64,000 nucleotides of DNA, taken from contig NZ_JAIUFY010000008.1 in the NCBI RefSeq assembly GCF_020165855.1, positions 62,001-126,000 on the forward strand, in the 5' to 3' direction. The notes under the pieces were generated by a model. It was not told the origin of the DNA and did no database searches. It worked only from the letters and a program-made list of their open reading frames with translations. This document shows positions 35,148 to 42,322 of the stretch, in pieces. A program made the position numbers and the translations under genes. The stretch is from Celeribacter litoreus (lineage in GTDB: Bacteria; Pseudomonadota; Alphaproteobacteria; Rhodobacterales; Rhodobacteraceae). The first letter of the stretch is position 1. Every line of letters begins with the position of its first letter.

Positions 35148-35918
35148 ATGACGATTTTTCAATGGGGCCGCCGCCTTTTGGCTGGCGCTATTCTCGCATT
35201 CCCGCTTGCGGCAGCGCCGCCCGCACAGGCCGAAACGGTTATCGGATCAAATATCGACAGCCGCGTTCTGTTGGGGTTTGAGGTCGAGGGGGCCAAGCTT
35301 CAAGACATGATGCCGGAGGGCTGGACCGCTGTCTCATTCCCGTCCGGACCCACGCAGGGCGTGACGCTCCTGCTGTCGCTCGAAGACCGCTTCCTCGCCC
35401 GAGACGCGGACGGCGCGCCTAGGCCAGAGTGGAACAGCCGGACCGTGGCACTTCTGGCGCTCGGCAAAGGGGAGGCGGGCGTTCGGCTCTTTGTTTTGAA
35501 GGCCTATTCGTCACTCGAGGGGGAGGGATTCTTCGGGAATGCGACCTCTGCGAGTGTCCTGAGGCACACTGAAACTGATGGGCCCGCGTCGGGTGCACGG
35601 TCGCGTGTGGAGCAATGGAGCGCGGTCACAGCGACGGGAGAGGCGCTCACCGTCGATCTGGCGTTCCAGTCAGGGCGACCTGTGTGGGGAGAGCGGGAGT
35701 TGGCGGTTTATTCAAACATCGATCCGGATCGCGTGGTGCTCAACGCTTACGAACAGCTTGTCGATGTGGCGATGAGTGCCGCGATGGGAAAACCGCTCGA
35801 TGGAACTCTGTCGATGACAAATACGCTTCCGGAATGGGCGGATGTTTTCGACGGCTCTGAAAGGCTTCGTGTTGTGATGGACATTCCGGTCTATGTCCGT
35901 ACGCAGATGCTTCCGTAG
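35148..35918 (+). CDS. Exported protein of unknown function
   Basis: 256 residues. The N-terminus is a signal peptide (RRLLAGAILAFPLAAAPPAQA then ETV). The mature part opens NIDSRVLLGFEVEGAKLQDMMPEGWTAV, which faintly recalls the start of acetoacetate decarboxylase-like proteins, but I would not assign a function. A conserved-looking middle (RFLARDADGAPRPEWNSRTVALLAL) is followed by DVFDGSERLRVVMDIPVYVR near the end. GGGAGGACATATC before the ATG at 35148 is a strong ribosome binding site; a frame open further upstream is not needed. It stands alone between ispG and the DsbA-like gene. A hairpin without a T-run lies just after its stop. Confidence 0.75.
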   Translation: MTIFQWGRRLLAGAILAFPLAAAPPAQAETVIGSNIDSRVLLGFEVEGAKLQDMMPEGWTAVSFPSGPTQGVTLLLSLEDRFLARDADGAPRPEWNSRTVALLALGKGEAGVRLFVLKAYSSLEGEGFFGNATSASVLRHTETDGPASGARSRVEQWSAVTATGEALTVDLAFQSGRPVWGERELAVYSNIDPDRVVLNAYEQLVDVAMSAAMGKPLDGTLSMTNTLPEWADVFDGSERLRVVMDIPVYVRTQMLP

Positions 35919-35925
35919 GAGGCGT

Positions 35926-35948
35926 GGCGGCGATAGAGGGTCGCCGCC
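35926..35948. terminator. Strong hairpin between convergent genes, no T-run
   Basis: GGCGGCGA (35926-35933) pairs perfectly with TCGCCGCC (35941-35948) around seven bases. It sits exactly between two convergent genes, where a terminator is expected, but lacks a T-run on either side. Confidence 0.4.
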
Positions 35949-35960
35949 GCCCAAGCTCGG

Positions 35961-36722
35961 TTATTCGTCGCGCAGTTCGGCGACCAGTTCGACCATTGCG
36001 TCGTAGGGCACGTAGCCGCGTAGGAGCATGTCGCCCATCACGAAAGACGGCGTGCCGGAGATTTGCATCTGCTGTGCGAGCGCGTAGTTGGTCTGGATTT
36101 CGGTGTTGACCTCTTCGCTGTCGAGGGCGGCAAAAACGGCGTCTGCATCAATGTCGAGTTTCTTTGCGAGGCGGCGCAGGTAGCCTTCGGAAATGTCGGA
36201 CGGTCCCGCCATCAGAGCGTGATGCAGCTCTTTGTATTCCTCTTCACCGACAACGTATTTCGTCGCGAGTGCGAACCGCGCGGCCAGAACGGAGGCGTCA
36301 CCGAGGATCGGGAATTCTTTGATGATCAGTTTGATGTTGCCATCTTTTTCCATGAGCGCGTTGACGTCCGGATAGGCCTTTTTGCAGTAGCCGCAGCGGT
36401 AGTCGGAGAACTCCACCATCACGATATCGCCTTCGGGGTTGCCGTAGGCCACATCCCAGGAGGCATTGAAGATCTGATCGGAATAGGCCGCGATCATGTC
36501 TGCATCAGAGGCGGTCTGGGCCTCTTCCTGTTGCTGCTGGTAGAGCGCGTAGGCTTCTACGATGATGCTCGGGTTTTCGAGGATATAGGCCCGGACTTCT
36601 GCACCGAAGGCCTCCCTCTCCGCGTCGGACATGTTCTCGACGTCAAAAGCGGCAGCGCCAAAGGCAAAACAGGTGCTCGCAATGGCGGCCACGCCGAGGC
36701 GCAAAGCGGATTTCAGGAACAT
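35961..36722 (-). CDS. DsbA-family periplasmic thioredoxin-like protein
   Basis: 253 residues. A signal peptide (MFLKSALRLGVAAIASTCFA, then FGAAAF) is followed by a helical N-terminal extension (SDAEREAFGAEVRAYILENPSIIVEAYALYQQQQEEAQ) and a DsbA-like thioredoxin domain with the redox pair C110-G-Y-C113 (FSDYRCGYCKKAYP) and the cis-proline block SGTPSFVMG near 229. The CGYC active site and the long N-terminal helix with Gln/Glu repeats resemble the copper-resistance and isomerase branch (ScsC/DsbG-like COG1651 proteins) more than oxidising DsbA (CPHC). Likely role: disulfide shuffling or metal handling in the periplasm. It follows the M48-TPR gene on the same strand after 31 bases. Confidence 0.9.
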   Translation of the reverse strand: MFLKSALRLGVAAIASTCFAFGAAAFDVENMSDAEREAFGAEVRAYILENPSIIVEAYALYQQQQEEAQTASDADMIAAYSDQIFNASWDVAYGNPEGDIVMVEFSDYRCGYCKKAYPDVNALMEKDGNIKLIIKEFPILGDASVLAARFALATKYVVGEEEYKELHHALMAGPSDISEGYLRRLAKKLDIDADAVFAALDSEEVNTEIQTNYALAQQMQISGTPSFVMGDMLLRGYVPYDAMVELVAELRDE

Positions 36723-36753
36723 CGTCACTCTCTTTTCTCCCCATAGGAATATG

Positions 36754-38091
36754 TCAGCGCTTCTTCCCGAGCGCACCTTCACACGCGTCTACCACATCTT
36801 GGGCACGGTTCCACCCAACAGTTCCGTGACCGAGGGACGCACTGGCGCGTTGGGCTTGTGGAAGGGCCGCGGCGCAATCGCCGCGCAACAGATGTGCCTC
36901 GGAGGCATTGAGCGCAGCCATCGCCTCATTTCCTGCCTTTGCGTAGGCGCCGGCCAAATGACGGAGAAGTTTTGGATCATAGCTATCCCGCGCGCGGGCG
37001 CTCTCTAGCGCCTTGATCGCGGGATTCAGGTTCGACGCAGTGCCGGTTGCGAGAAGGGCCCGGCCCAGTCCCGCCTGAATTTGCGCGTTGCGCGGGGCCT
37101 TTTGCGCGGCGCGCTGATAGGCGCGGACAGCGGAATCGAATTCGCGGTTTTCCAAGAGGATTTGGCCCTGGAGTTCCGCGTAGAATGGATCGTCCGGACG
37201 TATCGACACGAGTTTGTTGATTGTCGAAATCGCCTGATCGCGATCCGGTAAACGGTGTAGCGCGACCGCGCGGCGCATGAGCGCAATGTCAGACGTGTCG
37301 GAGGCTTTCACACGTCGGAGGGTGAAGGACGGCGGACGTATGAAGGCCTCGAGTTTGCCACGTGCGCGGGCGTACCAATAATCAGCGCTTGCGTCCGGTT
37401 GACCGTTATTCGGAGTGGCGGCAACAAATCCCTGCAAAGCGCGGAGGCGGTCGCGGCTCAGGGGATGGGTGCGTGCATACGGGTCCTGACGGGCGGAGGA
37501 GAGCACCTCTTGGCCGCGGAACATGTCGAGCACGTCGACCATGGCCTGCGGTGGCACACCGGCGTTGGCCATAAACCGGATGCCCGCCTGATCGGCGGAG
37601 GCCTCTTGCGCGCGAGTATGGCCCAACAGCACGCCCTGCGCCGATCCTGCGACGCCCATGGCCATACCGGCCGCGCCAGAGGGCTCAGCCCCCGCCGCGA
37701 GCGCGGCACCTGAGAGCAGCAAGCCAAGGGCTGCAGTGCGGGTCGCCATATCAACTTGTCCGTAACGCTGCACGATGTGCCCGCCGGTGATGTGCGCCGC
37801 CTCATGGGCGATGACGGCCTGAAGTTCGGCCGCAGAGTCGAGACGAAGGATGAGGCCGGAATGGATGAATATGTGCGAATTATCCAACACAAAGGCGTTC
37901 GGGCTGTCGTCTGCGATGATCAGGATGTTCATGCGCGACGGCGATAGGCCCGCCGCCTCAAAGATCGGACGGGCGAGACGGCCGAGCGTATATTCAATAT
38001 CCGGATCGCGCAGGATCGTCTGTGCCTGTGCGATGACAGGCATCAGTCCGATTATAAGAGCCGCACAGGCCCTGCGCACCATCCGTCGCAT
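36754..38091 (-). CDS. BepA-like M48 metalloprotease with TPR repeats
   Basis: 445 residues. Signal peptide MRRMVRRACAALIIGLMPVIAQAQ, zinc motif HEAAH at 96-100, a Gly/Ala-rich hydrophobic stretch (ALGLLLSGAALAAGAEPSGAAG) after it, then EASADQAGIRFM with the third zinc ligand. The C-terminal half is a TPR superhelix (repeats such as FYAELQGQILLENREFDSAV and AQIQAGLGRALLATGTA). This is the BepA/YfgC plan: a periplasmic chaperone-protease that helps assemble or clears stalled outer-membrane proteins such as LptD. AGAGGGGG seven bases before the ATG (38089-38091) decides the start. With the DsbA-like gene after it, this pair looks like an envelope quality-control unit. Confidence 0.92.
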   Translation of the reverse strand: MRRMVRRACAALIIGLMPVIAQAQTILRDPDIEYTLGRLARPIFEAAGLSPSRMNILIIADDSPNAFVLDNSHIFIHSGLILRLDSAAELQAVIAHEAAHITGGHIVQRYGQVDMATRTAALGLLLSGAALAAGAEPSGAAGMAMGVAGSAQGVLLGHTRAQEASADQAGIRFMANAGVPPQAMVDVLDMFRGQEVLSSARQDPYARTHPLSRDRLRALQGFVAATPNNGQPDASADYWYARARGKLEAFIRPPSFTLRRVKASDTSDIALMRRAVALHRLPDRDQAISTINKLVSIRPDDPFYAELQGQILLENREFDSAVRAYQRAAQKAPRNAQIQAGLGRALLATGTASNLNPAIKALESARARDSYDPKLLRHLAGAYAKAGNEAMAALNASEAHLLRGDCAAALPQAQRASASLGHGTVGWNRAQDVVDACEGALGKKR

Positions 38092-38149
38092 TGCAATTCC
38101 CCCTCTGGGCTGGCACAGATTTCGCCGAGAAAAGCATAGGAGCGCCCCG

Positions 38150-39301
38150 ATGAAAACCTCGCAACGATCTGTGGTTGATCCCTTTATTGTGATGGACGTC
38201 ATGGAAGCGGCGCGTGCCGCCGAGGAAGCGGGGCGTGACATCATCCACATGGAGGTCGGGCAGCCCTCGACCGGCGCACCGAAACTTGCGCGGGAGCGGT
38301 TGGTTGCCGCGATGGAGACCAATCCGCTCGGCTACACCGTCGGCTTGGGCCTGCCGGAACTGCGCAAGGAGATCGCGGCGCAGTATAAGACGCTTTATAA
38401 TGTGGAGCTGGATTGGAACCGAGTGGTGATCACCTCCGGCTCTTCGGGTGCGTTCCTCCTCGCGTTCACGGCGCTTTTCGACGCGGGGGCAAAGGTGGGG
38501 CTGGGCGAGCCGGGCTATCCCTCCTATCGCCAAATTCTTTCTGCGCTCAACATCGAGCCGGTCGGCCTGCCAACGTCGCTCGAAAACCGGTTGCAGCCAG
38601 TGCCATCCGACATTCCCGACGGTCTGGACGGGCTCATCGTCGCAAGCCCGGGAAACCCGTCCGGCACGATGCTCGATCTCGACGCGATGAAGGCGCTGGT
38701 CGCGGCCTGTGAGGAGAAGGGGCTGACCTTTATCTCGGACGAGATCTATCACGGCATCCAATATGAAGGCCGCGCTGTGTCTGCCCTTGAGGTGACGGAT
38801 GACGTTTATGTCATCAACTCGTTTTCCAAATACTATTCCATGACGGGTTGGCGCATCGGTTGGATGGTTGTGCCGGAGGACCATGTGCGCACGCTTGAGC
38901 GCCTCGCGCAGAACATGTTCATCTGCCCGTCCCACGCGGCGCAGGTCGCAGCACTTGGCGCTTTGGAAGCCCGCGAGGAATGCGAAGCCCATGTCGAGGT
39001 CTATGCCGAAAACCGCCGCCTCATGATGGAGGGGCTACCCAAGGCTGGTTTCTCCAAGATCGCACCGCCGGACGGAGCTTTCTTCATCTATGTCGATGTG
39101 TCGGACCACACCACGGACAGCAAAGCCTTCTGTGACGAAATCCTCGAAAAAGCGGGGGTTGCCGTGACACCGGGGCTCGACTTCGACCCGCGCCGCGGGG
39201 CGCAAACTCTGCGCTTTTCCTACGCGCGCTCGACCGAGGACATCCGCGAAGGTCTAGAACGGTTGACGTCCTTTATGGCGTCGAGGTTGCCGCGCGGGTA
39301 A
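38150..39301 (+). CDS. PLP-dependent aminotransferase, class I/II
   Basis: 383 residues, an aspartate-aminotransferase-fold enzyme. Landmarks: HMEVGQPSTGAP near 34-45, GYTVGLGLPELRKEIA near 63-78, SSGAFLLAFTALFDAG, ASPGNPSGTML near 165, SDEIYHGIQY near 195, and the PLP lysine in NSFSKYYSMTGWRIGW near 224-239, with the C-terminal RFSYARS arginine block that binds the substrate carboxylate. TAGGAG before the ATG (38150) supports the start, 58 bases from the divergent M48 gene. The amino donor and acceptor cannot be told from the sequence. Confidence 0.9.
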   Translation: MKTSQRSVVDPFIVMDVMEAARAAEEAGRDIIHMEVGQPSTGAPKLARERLVAAMETNPLGYTVGLGLPELRKEIAAQYKTLYNVELDWNRVVITSGSSGAFLLAFTALFDAGAKVGLGEPGYPSYRQILSALNIEPVGLPTSLENRLQPVPSDIPDGLDGLIVASPGNPSGTMLDLDAMKALVAACEEKGLTFISDEIYHGIQYEGRAVSALEVTDDVYVINSFSKYYSMTGWRIGWMVVPEDHVRTLERLAQNMFICPSHAAQVAALGALEAREECEAHVEVYAENRRLMMEGLPKAGFSKIAPPDGAFFIYVDVSDHTTDSKAFCDEILEKAGVAVTPGLDFDPRRGAQTLRFSYARSTEDIREGLERLTSFMASRLPRG

Positions 39302-39310
39302 GAGCGAGAC

Positions 39311-40063
39311 TCAGTCTGCGTTGAGCGCCTTCAAGGTCTCGGGGCTCTGACTCTCGAGCCACTCTTTCATGCTCATTGAGTCGCTGTACAGGCTCTCGTA
39401 GTAGTGTTCCAAGAGGGCTTGGTAGCCGACTTGGATAAAGAGGATACGTTGTTTTTCAACCGGCAAATCCAAGGCCTTCGTTGAAAGTGACTGTCCGTTC
39501 ATGGCCTTGTTCCACGCGGCGTCGAGCTGATCAGTCTTGCTGCTTTCAACCCCCTCAAGTTTAGCGATGTTGAGGAGAAGCTTGGCAAGTTCCAGGTTCG
39601 GCTCGAGATAGCGATCTTCGGTCAGCCGCATGCCAAGGTGATAGGCCGCCTCACCATATCCGCCTGCAATCGCGGCGTGGACAAAATAAAGTCCTGTCTC
39701 CTGGTCCATCGCAATGCCGTCGCAATCTCCCCGGATCTGGCAAAAGCCAAGGTTCGATTGAGAAACTGGATAGCCCATTTCGGCGGCCGTGACCAAATAG
39801 CTGACGGAGGCCAGCGCCATCCATTCATCGGTCTCTCCCGTCTCACAGTTGTCATAGACCCATCGTAACTCATGCATCGCGACGGGATCGCCGTTTTTTA
39901 GACCATCGCGCAACGTTTCGTAGGCAACTTCATCGCCCGCGCAGGTCTTGTCGCCGAGCTGGTTCATCGCCTCGCGTCGCGATTGCCATTTTTCCGGCAG
40001 CGGTTCTGCCATGGCAGGCGTGATAAGGAGGGCGGCGAGCAAGCTAGAGATCAAAAAACGCAT
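39311..40063 (-). CDS. Exported Sel1-like repeat protein
   Basis: 250 residues with a signal peptide (MRFLISSLLAALLITPAMA). The body has Sel1/TPR-like helical repeats: GDPVAMHELRWVY, AEMGYPVSQSNLGFCQIRGD and AIAGGYGEAAYHLGMRLTEDRY, each following the A-x-x-G-x-x-x-A-x-x-x-L-G pattern. Three Cys lie near the repeats (KTCAG, DNCE, FCQIRGDC), which could form disulfides in the periplasm. Sel1 proteins mediate protein-protein contacts; no specific partner is suggested. It converges on the aminotransferase gene with nine bases between and diverges from the amidase gene. No strong ribosome binding site. Confidence 0.75.
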   Translation of the reverse strand: MRFLISSLLAALLITPAMAEPLPEKWQSRREAMNQLGDKTCAGDEVAYETLRDGLKNGDPVAMHELRWVYDNCETGETDEWMALASVSYLVTAAEMGYPVSQSNLGFCQIRGDCDGIAMDQETGLYFVHAAIAGGYGEAAYHLGMRLTEDRYLEPNLELAKLLLNIAKLEGVESSKTDQLDAAWNKAMNGQSLSTKALDLPVEKQRILFIQVGYQALLEHYYESLYSDSMSMKEWLESQSPETLKALNAD

Positions 40064-40224
40064 TGGGGAGTGTCGGTCCTGTCTGAAATGAATTTCGGGG
40101 ACTTTGTTGGGAAAATGTCATCAGGTCAAACGCTTGCGGTCAATGTGAGGTATTTCAAGAGACTGTGTCTGGTTTTTGTGCAAGGACATGGTATCTCATG
40201 GTCAAAAGATCGAATGAGGGCGTA

Positions 40225-41460
40225 ATGCGGGCGTTGATTTTAAAAGCTATTCTGGCTCTGGTGCTGACCTTCGGCCTCTTGACGCTTCGGGCCGAAGCGC
40301 AAACCAGTGCGATGACGGCATTGGCGCGCGCCAACAGCGAAGAGTCGGCTTTGGTCGATCAGGGCGACAGTGTCGAGATGATGCTTCGCGTGTCGCAACC
40401 GGTGCCCTTCCGCATTTTTACTCTGGATGAACCACGGCGCATGGTTGTCGACTTTTCCGAAGTCGACTGGACAGGCTTTGACACCGATGCTTTCGATACG
40501 GCCTCTGGTGTGAGTGCCGTCCGCGTCGGTGGTTTTACACCCGGCTGGTCGCGCATGGTGATTGATCTCGCAGGGCCCTATGCGCTGGTCCATGCACAAA
40601 TGTCGCGCGATGAAAACGGGGCAGTGTTGACCCTCAATCTCGATCCGACCGAGGCGGATGAATTTGCGCTCCACGCAGGAACACCGCCGGATGCGCAGCT
40701 GGTGCGGCGGAATTCCGACGACACGACAAGCGCACCACGTTCCGCGCGTTTCGGCGAGGGGCCGCTGCGGGTCGTGCTTGACCCTGGGCATGGTGGTATT
40801 GACCCGGGTGCCGAACGAGAAGACGTCAAAGAGGCAGATATCATGCTGACCTTTGCACGTGAACTCGAAGATGTTCTGAACAGAGCCGGCAGGTTCGAAG
40901 TCACGCTCACGCGGACTGCAGATGTCTTTGTCCCACTCGAAACACGGATTTCACTCGCGCGCGAGGCCGAAGCAGATGTTTTCCTATCGTTGCACGCGGA
41001 TGCGATCGCAGAGGGACGTGCGGAAGGGGCCACAGTCTACACGCTCGCTGCGCGCGCTTCGGATACAGCGTCACAAAAGCTTGCGGAGCGTCATGATCGG
41101 GCAGATCTACTTGCCGGTGTGGATCTGAGTGCGACCGACGATGTGATTGCTGCGGTCCTGATGGATATGGCGCGCACCGAGACGGTGCCGCGGACGGACC
41201 GCCTTGCGGATAGTCTCGTGAAAGAATTGCAAGACTCCGTCGGGATGCACAAACGCCCCCGCCTTGAGGCCGGTTTCTCGGTGCTCAAGGCGCCGGATTT
41301 GCCATCCGTGCTGATCGAACTGGGTTTCCTCTCTTCGGAGAAAGACCGCGAAAAGCTCGCAGACCCGGCATGGCGCACAAAGGCGGCTTGGGCGATCCGC
41401 GATGCGCTCTTCCGTTGGGAGGACGCTGAAATCGCGCTTCAAGATAAACTTCGGAAATAA
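40225..41460 (+). CDS. N-acetylmuramoyl-L-alanine amidase (AmiC type, AMIN plus Amidase_3)
   Basis: 411 residues. Signal peptide (MRALILKAILALVLTFGLLTLRAEA), then an AMIN domain (about 45-160, with FTLDEPRRMVVDFSEV and GFTPGWSRMVIDL), a linker, and the zinc amidase catalytic domain. Zinc ligands and catalytic residues: His in VLDPGHGGIDPGA near 192, Glu in DVKEADIML near 208, His in DVFLSLHADAI near 254, and Glu in VLIELGFLSS near 366. It cleaves the amide between N-acetylmuramic acid and the stem peptide and splits septal murein in daughter-cell separation; AMIN directs septal targeting. GAGGGC precedes the ATG. PBP1A follows two genes later. Confidence 0.95.
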   Translation: MRALILKAILALVLTFGLLTLRAEAQTSAMTALARANSEESALVDQGDSVEMMLRVSQPVPFRIFTLDEPRRMVVDFSEVDWTGFDTDAFDTASGVSAVRVGGFTPGWSRMVIDLAGPYALVHAQMSRDENGAVLTLNLDPTEADEFALHAGTPPDAQLVRRNSDDTTSAPRSARFGEGPLRVVLDPGHGGIDPGAEREDVKEADIMLTFARELEDVLNRAGRFEVTLTRTADVFVPLETRISLAREAEADVFLSLHADAIAEGRAEGATVYTLAARASDTASQKLAERHDRADLLAGVDLSATDDVIAAVLMDMARTETVPRTDRLADSLVKELQDSVGMHKRPRLEAGFSVLKAPDLPSVLIELGFLSSEKDREKLADPAWRTKAAWAIRDALFRWEDAEIALQDKLRK

Positions 41461-41521
41461 CGCTCTGCGGTCCGCGATGTAATCGCGGGCATGCTGTGCG
41501 CGGCCCGTTCGGCAACGAACG

Positions 41522-42133
41522 TCAGTCGACGTGTTTTCGCGCCAGCCAGACCGAGTGCCCCTCGCAATCGGGGTCTTCGGGCACAAATGTGATCACGTCA
41601 ATTTTGTAGCGGGCCATGACGGCGGTGTAGACTTCCGGTGCGAGAGAGGCATGATAAACCGTCTCGTTTTCTATCCTTCCGACGGCTTCGCCCTCGTCCG
41701 GCCCGGACGTGAAGAGGATGACGCCACCGGGCGCCAGATGTTTGTTGATCGTCCCGAACATCCGTTTTTGATCTTCGCCGGTGAGATGGAACAGGCTGTC
41801 CCAAGCGAGAATGGCGTCGAAGTCTTCGCCGAGGTCGAGCCCACGCATGTCCGCATGGATTGCACGCGCACGGGGGAGGTTCATCTGAAAGAGCGAGATC
41901 ATGCTCGCGGCCCCGTCGACACCGGTCACTTCACACCGCCGATCGTAGAGATACTGGGAAATCGGGCGGCCAGAGCCGCAGCCGAGATCGAGAACGCGAC
42001 GGCGGCCGTGATAATGGGGTGCATAGCCCAACATCCGGTCGAGCCAGCGACGCTCGATCAGAGTCTTGGTTCGCGCGATGTCAAAAGCGCGCGCCTGACG
42101 TTCGTAAGTGGGCAAAATGTCTTCCGGTTTCAT
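41522..42133 (-). CDS. Class I SAM-dependent methyltransferase
   Basis: 203 residues. The SAM motif is VLDLGCGSGRPISQYL near 47-62, followed by VTGVDGAASMISL (acidic loop), AIHADMRGLDLGEDFDAILAWDSLFHL and HLAPGGVILFTSG. This is the UbiE/ubiquinone-like small Rossmann methyltransferase pattern; the substrate is unknown. The start ATG at 42131-42133 opens MKPEDILPTYERQARAFD. The gene is convergent with the amidase and divergent from PBP1A; the 190 bases between hold the PBP1A promoter, with no other gene. Confidence 0.85.
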   Translation of the reverse strand: MKPEDILPTYERQARAFDIARTKTLIERRWLDRMLGYAPHYHGRRRVLDLGCGSGRPISQYLYDRRCEVTGVDGAASMISLFQMNLPRARAIHADMRGLDLGEDFDAILAWDSLFHLTGEDQKRMFGTINKHLAPGGVILFTSGPDEGEAVGRIENETVYHASLAPEVYTAVMARYKIDVITFVPEDPDCEGHSVWLARKHVD

Positions 42134-42322
42134 ACTTTGGCAAATACGCGCTCCACCGTTTCGCCACAAGAACCGGTGTTCACGAACGGCGCGTTTCTGC
42201 TCACATTTCCGAGGGGGATGTTTTGACCCGGGCGCATGGCCTGTATATGGAGAGACAAGCCCGTGCAACTTTCTCTGAGTCTGCGCGTTCAATGCTATGA
42301 CAAGCTGGTAGGAAGTTACGAC

